Shown here piece after piece: positions 9,780-18,834 of a stretch of DNA of 64,000 nt. Made by a program: the position numbers and the translations under genes. Origin of the DNA: UBA4479 sp963974935 (GTDB lineage: Bacteria; Pseudomonadota; Alphaproteobacteria; Rhodospirillales; Casp-alpha2); NCBI GenBank assembly GCA_963974935.1, contig CAXBEV010000002.1:124001-188000 (forward strand), read 5' to 3'. The notes beneath the pieces are model-generated. The model was not told the origin of the DNA. It saw only the letters and a program-made list of their open reading frames with translations, and did not search any database. The number at the start of each line of letters is the position of its first letter. Position 1 is the first letter of the stretch.

Positions 9780-10030
9780 GACGCGAGGGGCCGAAAATCG
9801 GTCCCTCATTCCGGACAGGGAGCCCGGAAACTGCTGGAGGCGGATCAAGATCAGCGAACTTAGCGCGATCTATCGATCATAACGACGCCTCGAAACCGTG
9901 TGTCTTGCTGCAATGCAACATCGACTATGTAGGGTATATAGATTTGTTGTGGCCGCACACCAGAGCCAAAGTGGCAACCCAGCCATGCATTTTGCGCATA
10001 TCTAGCGCAAACCAAAGGTCATCAATAAGT

Positions 10031-10927
10031 TTAGCGCTTCATCGCCGCAAGCTTAGCGACGATAAAATCGCGAAATGCCCCGATTCTGGCGGATTCTCGC
10101 AGTTCTTCCGGATAGACGAAGAACATATCCAGCTCCGGCCCTTCAAGCTCGGGCAGGATTTCAACCAGGCTGCCAAGCTCGCGCCCCATGTATTCCGGCA
10201 GCGCGCCGATGCCGAGGCCGCTTTGCACTGCACGCAGGATGCCATAAATCGAATTCAGCCTGAGCACTGGGTTGCGAACCGACCCGTCTTTGCGCCCCGC
10301 TGCCAAAAGCCAGTTCAAATTCATCGCCGGCGGCCTGGCATCGTCGCCGTAGACGACGATCTTATGCTTATCCAGATCCTTCGGTGATTTCGGCATCCCG
10401 TTCTGCTGCAGGTACTCTGGGGCGGCATAAACGCGGTAGCGGAGCGTCATCAAGTGGCGTTGCACGAGATCAGGTTGTGTCGGCGGGGTCAGGCGGATCG
10501 CCACGTCAGCTTGACGCATCGATAGATCAAGCTCGGTATCGGCGAGCACCAACGACACATCGATTTCCGGATACTGGGTGACGAATTGCTTCATGCGCGG
10601 CGCCAAGAAAACCGAGCCAAATGCCACTGTCGTCGACACCTTGAGCGGCCCTTGCGGGCGTTGTTTATTTTCGGCCAATTGCGCCTGCACACGGGCCAAC
10701 TGAGCGAACACGCTGCGTGCGGTCTCGAGAAGCGTCTCGCCCTGCTCGGTCAGCAACAGACCACGCGCGTGGCGATGAAACAGCTGCGTGCCGAGGCTTT
10801 GTTCGAGCGCGCTGATCTGACGGCTGATCGCAGATTGACTCAGATTCAGTTTCTCGCCGGCATGGGTAAAGCTGCCAGCTTCCGCAACGGCGTGAAAAAC
10901 ACGAAGCTTATCCCAATCGATCGGCAT
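10031..10927 (-). CDS. LysR-family transcriptional regulator next to trxB
   Basis: 298 aa. The N-terminal winged helix is intact (WDKLRVFHAVAEAGSFTHAGEKLNLSQSAISRQISALE), followed by the effector-binding periplasmic-binding-like domain (PLKVSTTVAFG to the C-terminus). It lies 31 bases downstream of trxB on the same strand and is likely co-transcribed, which suggests, without proving, a thiol or redox role or control of trxB. The target and effector cannot be read from sequence. Family membership is secure. Confidence 0.92.
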   Translation of the reverse strand: MPIDWDKLRVFHAVAEAGSFTHAGEKLNLSQSAISRQISALEQSLGTQLFHRHARGLLLTEQGETLLETARSVFAQLARVQAQLAENKQRPQGPLKVSTTVAFGSVFLAPRMKQFVTQYPEIDVSLVLADTELDLSMRQADVAIRLTPPTQPDLVQRHLMTLRYRVYAAPEYLQQNGMPKSPKDLDKHKIVVYGDDARPPAMNLNWLLAAGRKDGSVRNPVLRLNSIYGILRAVQSGLGIGALPEYMGRELGSLVEILPELEGPELDMFFVYPEELRESARIGAFRDFIVAKLAAMKR

Positions 10928-10958
10928 CGTGCCCCCTTATTGCTATCAGATTTGCCGA

Positions 10959-11927
10959 TCACTCGGCAGCAGCGGCGCTTTCTTCTTCATGCTCGGCCAA
11001 AAAGCGTTCCGCTTCCAAAGCCGCCATGCAGCCGGTACCGGCCGCCGTCACCGCTTGACGATAGATACGATCTTGCACGTCACCGGCCGCAAACACGCCA
11101 TCTATGCTGGTCTGCGCCGTGCCGGGCGTGGTTTTAATGTAGTTGTCTTCGTACATATCGAGCTGGCCCGCGAACAATTTGGTGTTCGGGTCGTGGCCAA
11201 TGGCGATGAACACGCCATCGACGGCAATTTCCTGGATCTCACCGCTGGTCGCGTGCTTGAGTCTGGCACCGGTGACGCCGGGCGGGTTTTGTTGACCGAC
11301 GACTTCATCCAAGGTGTGATCCCAGATCACCTCGATCTTTTCGTGTTTGAACAAACGGTCTTGCATGATTTTTTCCGCGCGCAGTTCATCCCGGCGGTGC
11401 ACCAAATAAACCTTGCTGGCGAAGTTCGTCAAAAACAGCGCTTCTTCGACCGCCGTGTTGCCGCCGCCGATCACCGCGACCGCTTTGTTGCGATAGAAAA
11501 ATCCGTCACAGGTCGCACATGCCGAAACGCCAAAACCCATGAACGCTTTTTCGCTGTCGAGCCCAAGCCACCGGGCGCTGGCACCTGTTGCAATGATCAA
11601 CGTGTCGCCGGTATAGATATTGCCGCCGTCACCGATGGCCGTGAACGGGCGCTTGCTCATATCGACGGACACGATGGTATCTTCGATCATCTCAGTGCCG
11701 ACATTCTTGGCTTGCTCGAACATCTGGTCCATCAGCCAAGGACCTTGGATGACTTCTGCGAAGCCCGGATAGTTCTCAACCTCGGTTGTAATCGTCAGTT
11801 GACCGCCCGGCTGCATGCCGCGGACCAAAATCGGCTGCAAATTCGCCCGCGCCGCATAAATTGCCGCCGTATAGCCGGCCGCGCCGGAACCGATGATCAA
11901 AACTTTTGTGTGGCGCGACTCTGGCAT
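10959..11927 (-). CDS. trxB: Thioredoxin-disulfide reductase
   Basis: 322 aa NADPH-dependent FAD enzyme that reduces thioredoxin. The FAD site IIGSGAAGYTAAIYAA, redox-active CATCDG (about C137/C140), NADPH site VIGGGNTAVEEA and C-terminal FAD site GVFAAGDVQD are all present, and the length is normal. A LysR gene follows and an Lrp-type regulator is divergent. The short C-terminal tail is rich in E and A. Confidence 0.97.
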   Translation of the reverse strand: MPESRHTKVLIIGSGAAGYTAAIYAARANLQPILVRGMQPGGQLTITTEVENYPGFAEVIQGPWLMDQMFEQAKNVGTEMIEDTIVSVDMSKRPFTAIGDGGNIYTGDTLIIATGASARWLGLDSEKAFMGFGVSACATCDGFFYRNKAVAVIGGGNTAVEEALFLTNFASKVYLVHRRDELRAEKIMQDRLFKHEKIEVIWDHTLDEVVGQQNPPGVTGARLKHATSGEIQEIAVDGVFIAIGHDPNTKLFAGQLDMYEDNYIKTTPGTAQTSIDGVFAAGDVQDRIYRQAVTAAGTGCMAALEAERFLAEHEEESAAAAE

Positions 11928-12131
11928 AGGGGACTCCTGAGGGGCTATCTGCGAACGAAATTAACCATTATAAACGTGAGCCTCCCTAAATAAGCCGTTC
12001 CGCTGTTGGACGCAACGATGGAGGCACAAAATCAAACTGGCAATAAAACTGGGTTATCATCTTGCGCAATGATATTGCGTGAAGAGCGGCCTTGGTGTAA
12101 CGAGATAGCAGCGAAACAAAGGGGGTGTGCG

Positions 12132-12632
12132 GTGCAACGGGTGAAACTCGACGCCATTGATTTACGGATTCTCCGTGATCTTCAAGATGACGGTCGCATG
12201 ACCAACGTCGAGCTGTCACAGCGCGCCGGTATTTCTGCGCCGCCCTGCCTTCGCCGCGTCCGTGCACTCGAAGAATCCGGCTACGTGCATGGCTATCATG
12301 CCGAGGTCGACGGCGCGTTGATGGGCTTCAAGGAAGTCTATTTTGCCTTGGTCGGGCTTGACAGTCAGTCGCAGGCGGTGCTCAAAAGTTTCGAAGACCT
12401 GATGGCCGACTGGCCGGAAATTCGTGAATGCCACATGATCCGCGGCGGCGGCGACTTTTTATTGAAGATCGTGGCGCGCGACAAAGAACACCGCGACAGG
12501 CTGACCATGGGGATCACCGAAGCCCCGCACGTCACCACCGTCTCCACACTGGAAACCATCCGCACATCGAAAAACTTGCCGGGCGTGCCGATCAATACCG
12601 ACGTGCCCCATGATGACGATGCGGATACGTGA
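12132..12632 (+). CDS. Lrp/AsnC-family transcriptional regulator
   Basis: About 166 aa. Helix-turn-helix at LDAIDLRILRDLQDDGRMTNVELSQRAGIS, followed by a RAM ligand-binding domain (ECHMIRGGGDFLLKIVARD). These regulators respond to amino acids. The GTG at 12132 (VQRVKLDAIDLRIL) is chosen as start because AAGGGGG precedes it and the helix-turn-helix follows at once; an open frame extends upstream to 12006 but encodes unlikely sequence. It is divergent from trxB. Ligand and targets are unknown. Confidence 0.9.
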   Translation: MQRVKLDAIDLRILRDLQDDGRMTNVELSQRAGISAPPCLRRVRALEESGYVHGYHAEVDGALMGFKEVYFALVGLDSQSQAVLKSFEDLMADWPEIRECHMIRGGGDFLLKIVARDKEHRDRLTMGITEAPHVTTVSTLETIRTSKNLPGVPINTDVPHDDDADT

Positions 12633-12640
12633 CGAAAAAC

Positions 12641-12665
12641 TAAGCTGCTAAAAGCTTAATTTTTC
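12641..12665 (+). terminator. Weak terminator after the Lrp-family gene
   Basis: TAAGCT / AGCTTA stem with a short loop, followed by ATTTTT. It overlaps the end of greA on the other strand. Confidence 0.4.
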
Positions 12666-13132
12666 CAGAGCACTTTACAGATTTCATAGGATTTACCGCC
12701 GCCGGGCGTCGCCACTTCGACGACGTCGCCGATGGTCTTGCCGATCAACGCACGGGCCAACGGCGAGGTCACGGAAATCTTGCCGAGTTCCAAGTCCGCT
12801 TCCATGGCACCGACGATGCGGTATTCGGTTTCTTCGTCCGTATCGGTGTCGGCGACCAATACATGCGCGCCGAAGCGCACCGTATCGCCGGACATCTCAG
12901 ACGTATCAATCGTTTCGGCACGGCTGGTCACGTCTTCAAGCTCGGCAATGCGCCCTTCGATGAAGCTCTGACGTTCACGGGCCGCATGGTATTCAGCGTT
13001 CTCAGACAAATCACCGTGCTCGCGTGCTTCGGCGATCGCTTTGATCACGGCTGGGCGTTCCTCAGACTTGAGGCGTCGCAGTTCATGCTCGAGGACGGTT
13101 AAGCCCTCCCGGGTCATCGGTACACGTTCCAT
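12656..13132 (-). CDS. greA: Transcription elongation factor GreA
   Basis: 158 aa. Rescues backtracked RNA polymerase by stimulating transcript cleavage. The N-terminal coiled coil carries the tip motif GDLSENAEYHAARERQ with the acidic D and E that enter the secondary channel, and the C-terminal FKBP-like domain ends GKSYEICKVLW. The ATG at 13132 (MERVPMTREG) gives the normal length; a TTG at 13171 would add 13 residues. It lies downstream of carB on the same strand. Confidence 0.96.
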   Translation of the reverse strand: MERVPMTREGLTVLEHELRRLKSEERPAVIKAIAEAREHGDLSENAEYHAARERQSFIEGRIAELEDVTSRAETIDTSEMSGDTVRFGAHVLVADTDTDEETEYRIVGAMEADLELGKISVTSPLARALIGKTIGDVVEVATPGGGKSYEICKVLWKN

Positions 13133-13241
13133 GGCGTCTTGGCTGCGTGTGCAGCCCTCCTCGTCACTCAAAAAGCCGAACTAAAACGTCAGCCCGTCAC
13201 CTAAAAGGTGACCAGCCACCAGTTCTCATTTCAGGAAAGCC

Positions 13242-16200
13242 CTAATACGAGGCTTTAAAATACGCTTGCAGGGGCGCAACTTCAAGTCCGCCGCTTCCAC
13301 CTGCGGCACGGATCGCTGCAATCGCCTGTGCGGCAGCCAGCGCAGCCGTCATGGTCGTATAGTGCGGCACCCCTTGAACCAGCGCAGTGCGGCGGATCGA
13401 ATAGCTGTCGGCGATCGATTGCGCGCCGTCGGTGGTATTGATGACAAGCTGCACATCACCGTTGGTAAGCGCGTCGACACAGTGCGGACGACCTTCCAAA
13501 ACTTTATTCACCTTAGACGCAGGCACGCCGTTTTCTTCTAAGAACCGCTGCGTGCCACCGGTCGCCATCACCGTAAAGCCGATCTCGGCCAAGGTTTGTG
13601 CGACAACCAGTGCTTTGTCCTTATCGCGGTCACGGACCGAAATAAAGACCGTCCCGGACGTCGGCAGCACCATACCTGCGCCCAACTGCGACTTGGCGAA
13701 CGCCAGGCTAAAGTCTTTATCGATGCCCATCACTTCGCCGGTCGATTTCATCTCGGGGCCCAACAGCGTGTCGACGCCCGGGAAGCGCGAGAACGGGAAC
13801 ACGGCTTCTTTAACCGCGATGTGATCCAACGCCCCCAATACCGGCAACTCGAACGCCGTTAACTTTTCACCGGCCATCAAGCGCGCCGCGATCTTCGCAA
13901 TCGGCACACCGGTTGCTTTGGCGACGAACGGCACCGTGCGCGATGCACGCGGGTTCACTTCGAGAATATAAATATCGTCGTCTTTAATGGCGAACTGCAC
14001 GTTCATCAAACCGACCACACTGAGCGCCTTGGCCAATACTTTGGCCTGCACCTCAAGTTCCTTGATCACCGCGTCACTGAGCGAGAACGGCGGCAACGAA
14101 CACGCGCTGTCACCAGAATGGATGCCCGCTTCTTCGATGTGCTGCATGATGCCGGCGACATAAACGTTCTCGCCGTCACACAACGCATCCACGTCAACTT
14201 CGATGGCATCTTGCAGATAGCTGTCCAACAGCACCGGGCTGGTGCCCGACACCACCACGGCTTCACGCATGTAGCGATCCAACGCGGTATCGTCGTGGAC
14301 GATTTCCATGGCGCGGCCACCCAGCACATAACTTGGGCGGATCACCAGCGGATAGCCGATCTTTTTCGCCACCGCTTTGGCTTCGTCCATAGAGCGCGCC
14401 AAACCGTTCGCCGGCTGCAGCAGGTCGGTTTCCTGCAGCAAAACCTGGAACCGCTCGCGGTCTTCCGCCAAATCGATGGCGTCCGGCGAGGTGCCGAGGA
14501 TCGGAATGCCTTCTTCTTCAAGCGCTGCGGCCAATTTAAGTGGCGTCTGCCCGCCCAACTGCACGATCACACCCTTGAGCGTGCCGTTGCTTTGTTCTTT
14601 GCGCAGAACCTCGATCACGTCTTCGGCGGTCAGCGGCTCGAAGTACAAACGATCCGATGTGTCGTAATCGGTCGACACGGTTTCCGGATTGCAGTTGATC
14701 ATGATGGTCTCGTAACCGGCTTCTTTCAGCGCGTAAGCCGCGTGTACACAGCAGTAATCGAACTCGATCCCCTGCCCGATGCGGTTCGGTCCGCCACCTA
14801 AGATCGCTACCTTTTCACGGTCCGTCGGATTGGATTCACACTCCGGCGCATTCAAGCCGTCGCCTTCATAGCAGCCATACATATACGACGTCTGCGATGC
14901 GAACTCAGCCGCGCACGTGTCGACCCGTTTATAGACCGGCAAAACGTTCAGTGCGCGGCGCGCCTTGGCAACATCCGTCGGCAGGCTGCCGACCAACTCG
15001 GCCAGGCGCTCGTCGGAGAAACCCATTTTTTTCAGCCGCGCCATGCCTTGCATGTCATCGGGCAAACCGTTGGCGCGCACCTCGGCCTCGGCATTAACGA
15101 TGTTTTCGATGCGCTGCAGGAACCACATATCGTAATGGCTTGCGGCGCGAATGTCTTCAAGCGACATGCCGAGGCGCATGGCTTGAGCCAAATAGCGCAA
15201 TCGGTCCGGACGCGCTTCGCTGAGCACCGCTTTAACCACGTCTTTGTCCATGCTGCCGTCAGATTTTACGGCGCCTTCGATCTCAATCTCGTTAAGACCG
15301 TTCAAGCCGGTCTCCATCGAGCGGTAGCCTTTCTGCAAGGCTTCTTCAAAGGTGCGGCCCATTGCCATCGCTTCGCCGACGGATTTCATCGACGTCGACA
15401 GCAAGGCTTCGGTACCCGGAAATTTTTCGAACGTGAAGCGCGGAATCTTGACGACCACGTAGTCGATGGTCGGCTCAAATGACGCAGGCGTTACGCCGGT
15501 AATATCGTTTTGCAGTTCATCCAGCGTATAGCCGCAGGCCAGCTTTGCAGCCACCTTGGCAATCGGGAAGCCGGTCGCTTTCGAGGCCAGCGCCGACGAG
15601 CGCGACACGCGCGGGTTCATTTCGATCACGACCAAGCGGCCGTCGTCCGGGTTGACGGCGAACTGCACGTTCGAGCCGCCGGTATCGACGCCGATTTCAC
15701 GCAACACCGCAATCGAGGCATCGCGCATGATTTGATATTCTTTGTCGGTCAGCGTCAGCGCCGGGGCGACGGTAATGGAATCACCCGTGTGCACGCCCAT
15801 CGGATCGACGTTTTCGATGGAACAGATGATGATGCAGTTATCCGCACGATCGCGGACCACTTCCATCTCGAATTCTTTCCAGCCCAACACGCTTTCTTCG
15901 ATCAACACCTGATTGATCGGCGACGCCAGCACGCCGGACGTCACGATGCGCTCGTACTCTTCCGCCGTATACGCGATGCCGCCGCCGGTGCCGCCCAAGG
16001 TGAACGCTGGCCGAATCACCGCCGGCAAGCCGATCGACTGCAACGCCATCAAGGCCTTTTGCTTGGACGCCATCGACAGCACGGTCATTTCTTTGGTGTT
16101 GCCGCCTTGATCGGGGATTTCGATCAACTCGTATTCGCCAGTGAAGACTTCCGACTTCGGCGTGCCGAGGCCGATTTTGGTCATCGCATCGCGGAACAAC

Positions 16201-16589
16201 AGTCGGTCTTCGGCCTTGGCGATCACTTCGGCATTGGCGCCAATCAACTCAACGCCGTATTTTTCTAAAACGCCAAGCTCAGCCAAGGCCATGCCCGCGT
16301 TCAAGCCGGTCTGCCCACCCATCGTCGGCAACAGCGCGTCCGGGCGTTCCTTGGCGATGATGTTTTCCAAAAACTCCGGCGTGATCGGCTCGATATAGGT
16401 CGCGTCCGCCATCGACGGGTCGGTCATGATCGTCGCCGGGTTGGAGTTCACCAAGATCACCCGGTAGCCCTCTTCCCGCAGCGCCTTGCACGCCTGCGCA
16501 CCCGAGTAGTCGAACTCGCACGCCTGACCGATAATAATCGGCCCTGCGCCGATGATCATGATCGATTCAATATCTGTACGTTTAGGCAT
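13242..16589 (-). CDS. carB: Carbamoyl-phosphate synthase large subunit
   Basis: 1115 aa. Makes carbamoyl phosphate from bicarbonate, ATP and the ammonia delivered by CarA, for pyrimidines and arginine. The duplicated ATP-grasp halves are visible (IMIIGAGPIIIGQACEFDYSG in the first, ILGGGPNRIGQGIEFDYC in the second), followed by the C-terminal MGS-like allosteric domain (FTVMATGGTQRFLEENG). The ATG at 16589 follows TTGGAG and begins MPKRTDIESIMII, the usual start. A BIME-type inverted repeat and an unrelated gene separate it from carA. Confidence 0.98.
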   Translation of the reverse strand: MPKRTDIESIMIIGAGPIIIGQACEFDYSGAQACKALREEGYRVILVNSNPATIMTDPSMADATYIEPITPEFLENIIAKERPDALLPTMGGQTGLNAGMALAELGVLEKYGVELIGANAEVIAKAEDRLLFRDAMTKIGLGTPKSEVFTGEYELIEIPDQGGNTKEMTVLSMASKQKALMALQSIGLPAVIRPAFTLGGTGGGIAYTAEEYERIVTSGVLASPINQVLIEESVLGWKEFEMEVVRDRADNCIIICSIENVDPMGVHTGDSITVAPALTLTDKEYQIMRDASIAVLREIGVDTGGSNVQFAVNPDDGRLVVIEMNPRVSRSSALASKATGFPIAKVAAKLACGYTLDELQNDITGVTPASFEPTIDYVVVKIPRFTFEKFPGTEALLSTSMKSVGEAMAMGRTFEEALQKGYRSMETGLNGLNEIEIEGAVKSDGSMDKDVVKAVLSEARPDRLRYLAQAMRLGMSLEDIRAASHYDMWFLQRIENIVNAEAEVRANGLPDDMQGMARLKKMGFSDERLAELVGSLPTDVAKARRALNVLPVYKRVDTCAAEFASQTSYMYGCYEGDGLNAPECESNPTDREKVAILGGGPNRIGQGIEFDYCCVHAAYALKEAGYETIMINCNPETVSTDYDTSDRLYFEPLTAEDVIEVLRKEQSNGTLKGVIVQLGGQTPLKLAAALEEEGIPILGTSPDAIDLAEDRERFQVLLQETDLLQPANGLARSMDEAKAVAKKIGYPLVIRPSYVLGGRAMEIVHDDTALDRYMREAVVVSGTSPVLLDSYLQDAIEVDVDALCDGENVYVAGIMQHIEEAGIHSGDSACSLPPFSLSDAVIKELEVQAKVLAKALSVVGLMNVQFAIKDDDIYILEVNPRASRTVPFVAKATGVPIAKIAARLMAGEKLTAFELPVLGALDHIAVKEAVFPFSRFPGVDTLLGPEMKSTGEVMGIDKDFSLAFAKSQLGAGMVLPTSGTVFISVRDRDKDKALVVAQTLAEIGFTVMATGGTQRFLEENGVPASKVNKVLEGRPHCVDALTNGDVQLVINTTDGAQSIADSYSIRRTALVQGVPHYTTMTAALAAAQAIAAIRAAGGSGGLEVAPLQAYFKASY

Positions 16590-16638
16590 AAATCGTCTCC
16601 AAGGTGCCGCGTGCCGGCTGCGACAAACCCGCATATTC

Positions 16639-16705
16639 GTCATTCCCGCGAAGGCGGGAATCCATATTTTTGATAAAGATAGATTCCCGCCTTCGCGGGA
16701 ATGAC
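16639..16705. repeat. REP/BIME-type inverted repeat (24 bp arms)
   Basis: Arms GTCATTCCCGCGAAGG... (16639-16662) and its exact reverse complement (16682-16705) surround a 19-base AT-rich spacer. Each arm is itself partly palindromic (ATTCCCGC GAAG GCGGGAAT). This matches the widespread proteobacterial ATTCCCGCG-GCGGGAAT repeat. It lies in the gap between the unknown gene and carB and would form a very stable RNA hairpin in the car mRNA. Confidence 0.9.
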
Positions 16706-16732
16706 GGATGGAACAAAGAACTCACATGACCC

Positions 16733-17425
16733 TCATAGCAAAGCCACGAGTTTTTCGATTGCGCGCTCACATGCTTCCTTGAGCAACCCCTCAGAGAACA
16801 AAGACGCGACCTTCTGAAATGGTGCAATCAGCATTGATTTAACCTGACCCGAGGTGATCAGTCCCTCGCGCATCTGATTGATAGCCGAACCGACCGACCA
16901 AACGACACTGTCCCGAATTTCAGGGTAGTTAGCAGCAAAGCCATTGTCCTCTCGAAGTGCTCTCTCTGCCTCTTCGCTCGCAACTAAAGCGTCAACAAAC
17001 TTTTTGGAATCTCTCTCCACAGGAAGCGGTTCCCATGTGTCGTCAGAGCTTTCCTCAATAAAAAGCTCATTCTCGACAACCGGAGCGTCATCCCGCTGCT
17101 GCTCTTCACTTAAAATCCATTCCTCATTTTCAGAAAAATTTTTTATTGCCGTGCCTGTTAAACTAAGGCGGTACTTGACGTAATCGAAACCTGATCGAGT
17201 CAAAGCATAGACCAGTTCTCCACGAAGAATATCGCTTTCCACGTGTCTACGTGATTTTAGCTCGTCTATGGCAAACTTTATGATTCTCTGCGTGGAAGTC
17301 TGGTCAGGGAGTCTTTCAAGAATTTCCGCTCCAGTCAGCGATTTGCCGCCCCCGGTTGTCGCTTCACAAAAAAGCAAATACGCCATTACTTCAGCAACAA
17401 GATGTGGGTTGTGCCCCCTGATCAT
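16733..17425 (-). CDS. Unknown protein wedged between carA and carB (230 aa)
   Basis: 230 aa soluble protein. The ATG at 17425 overlaps the carA stop by one base (TGATG), so it is translationally coupled to carA. The N-terminal ~95 residues (HLVAEVMAYLLFCEATTGGG, SLTGAEILERLPDQTS, STQRIIKFAIDELKSRRHV, LVYALTRSGFDYVKYRL) look like a winged-helix or similar helical domain. The middle is acidic (DDAPVVENELFIEESSDDTWE) and the C-terminus is helical. It is visibly AT-richer than carA and carB. I do not recognise a family. Position alone hints at a role linked to carbamoyl-phosphate synthase expression, or simply at an inserted passenger gene. Confidence 0.8.
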   Translation of the reverse strand: MIRGHNPHLVAEVMAYLLFCEATTGGGKSLTGAEILERLPDQTSTQRIIKFAIDELKSRRHVESDILRGELVYALTRSGFDYVKYRLSLTGTAIKNFSENEEWILSEEQQRDDAPVVENELFIEESSDDTWEPLPVERDSKKFVDALVASEEAERALREDNGFAANYPEIRDSVVWSVGSAINQMREGLITSGQVKSMLIAPFQKVASLFSEGLLKEACERAIEKLVALL

Positions 17426-18663
17426 CACGCCTCGTCCATCAGTTTGGTGAAGCGTTCGAATAAATAGTGGCTGTCGGTGGGGCCCGGGGACGCTTCCGGG
17501 TGGTATTGGACAGAAAATACCGGATGGCCGTCCCACTTGATGCCTTCGTTAGAACCGTCGAACAACGATACGTGGGTCTCGGAGACGCCTTTTGGCAGGT
17601 TTTTGCCGTCAACCGCGAAGCCGTGGTTTTGGCTGGTGATTTCGACGCGGCGCGTTTCCAGGTCCTGCACCGGTTGATTGGCGCCGCGGTGGCCCTGATG
17701 CATTTTCGATGTCGTGCAGCCGAGCGCGCGGGCCAACAATTGATGGCCTAAGCAGATCCCGAAGATCGGCTTGCCGGTCTTAAGAAGGTCTTGCAGCACA
17801 GGCACCGCATATTCGCCGGTTGCCGCCGGATCGCCGGGACCGTTCGACAAAAAGATGCCGTCCGGATTGTGGCTCATGATGTCTTCAGCGCTGGCGGATG
17901 CCGGCACCACCGTGACGTTACAGCCGGCGCTCGCCAAACAGCGCAGAATGTTGCGCTTAATGCCGTAATCGATGGCGACAACGTTGTATTTCGGATTTTC
18001 CAATTTGCCGAAGCCCGATCCCAGCATCCAGCGGGTTTCATCCCAGCCGTAGCTTTGACGACAGGTCACTTCTTTGGCGAGGTCCATACCTTCGAGGCCG
18101 GGCCACGCCTGCGCTTGTGCCAACAAAGCCGGAATATCAAACACCCCGTCCGGTGCATGGCAAATCACACCGCTGGGTGCGCCGCCGTCACGAATGCGCC
18201 GTGTCAGGCGCCGAGTGTCGATGCCGGACACGCCCACCAAATTGTGCGACTTCAGCCAGCCATCCAAATGCTGGGTGTCGCGCCAGTTCCCGGGCTCGGT
18301 GATGTCGGCACGGAGAATAAGCCCGCGCGCTGCCGGTGTGATGGTTTCAATGTCTTCGGGGTTCGTGCCCACGTTGCCGATGTGCGGAAACGTAAAGGTA
18401 ATGATTTGGCCGGCGTAACTGGGATCTGTAAGAATCTCCTGATAGCCGGTCATTGAGGTATTGAAGCACACCTCGCCAACGGATGATCCTGTTGCACCGA
18501 CGCCACGCCCCCAAATGATGGTGCCGTCGCCGAGCACGATGACGGCGGTGGCACCTTCGGGGGCATCGGCAGGCTCAGAGGTAGACTCTGGCGCGCGCAA
18601 AGATTCCGCACCCTTGTTTTTGGGTGCGGAGGTGTCTATTTGATCGCTCACGGTAATGGCCAA
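17425..18663 (-). CDS. carA: Carbamoyl-phosphate synthase small subunit
   Basis: 412 aa glutaminase subunit that hydrolyses glutamine and channels ammonia to CarB. The CarA-specific N-domain (GEVCFNTSMTGYQEILTDPSY) and class I amidotransferase domain with nucleophile in GICLGHQLLARALG are present, with the later catalytic H and E in VQYHPEASPGP. An N-terminal stretch of about 35 residues before VIVLGDG is longer than usual and low in complexity, so the true start may be the GTG a few codons inside rather than the TTG at 18663. It is the first gene of a carA-unknown-carB transcript. Confidence 0.96.
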   Translation of the reverse strand: MAITVSDQIDTSAPKNKGAESLRAPESTSEPADAPEGATAVIVLGDGTIIWGRGVGATGSSVGEVCFNTSMTGYQEILTDPSYAGQIITFTFPHIGNVGTNPEDIETITPAARGLILRADITEPGNWRDTQHLDGWLKSHNLVGVSGIDTRRLTRRIRDGGAPSGVICHAPDGVFDIPALLAQAQAWPGLEGMDLAKEVTCRQSYGWDETRWMLGSGFGKLENPKYNVVAIDYGIKRNILRCLASAGCNVTVVPASASAEDIMSHNPDGIFLSNGPGDPAATGEYAVPVLQDLLKTGKPIFGICLGHQLLARALGCTTSKMHQGHRGANQPVQDLETRRVEITSQNHGFAVDGKNLPKGVSETHVSLFDGSNEGIKWDGHPVFSVQYHPEASPGPTDSHYLFERFTKLMDEA

Positions 18664-18834
18664 CCCGGTCTGGTTGAGATTGGACGGGGTATAAGCAAAC
18701 GCTGGAGATCAGTCAAGCGCCACAGCCGATTATTTTTATCGTTTAAAAGCAATGAGTTACAAGACTGTTTCGCGTTGTTATTTAGATGGTTTTACGTTAA
18801 CGTCCGCCGCTTCGCTAGATTGATAGGTGATTCC

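Larger units (their letters stand above)
9716..9845 (-). ncRNA. Candidate trans-acting small RNA with anti-SD-like loop
   Basis: On the minus strand the stretch ahead of the terminator carries small hairpins (TCCGG/CCGGA, CCGATTTTCGG), then the repeat-B sequence with ACCTCCCTG and finally the perfect terminator. There is no credible reading frame. This layout (CU-rich single-stranded loop, then terminator) is common in alphaproteobacterial regulatory RNAs. The 5' end is a guess. The same 30-base core occurs as copy A at 6610-6639, but without such a clean terminator. Confidence 0.45.
9507..10030. other. 524 bp gap: IS remnant, sRNA candidate, repeat
   Basis: This holds the IS remnant (9521-9709), the minus-strand terminator and repeat copy B. 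From about 9846 to 10030 I see no gene, repeat or terminator; it is the 3' flank of the LysR gene read from the right. Confidence 0.6.

Noticed and set aside
14118..14801. 227-codon plus-strand frame opposite carB
   Set aside because: Antisense shadow of carB; histidine/arginine-rich and without initiation signals.
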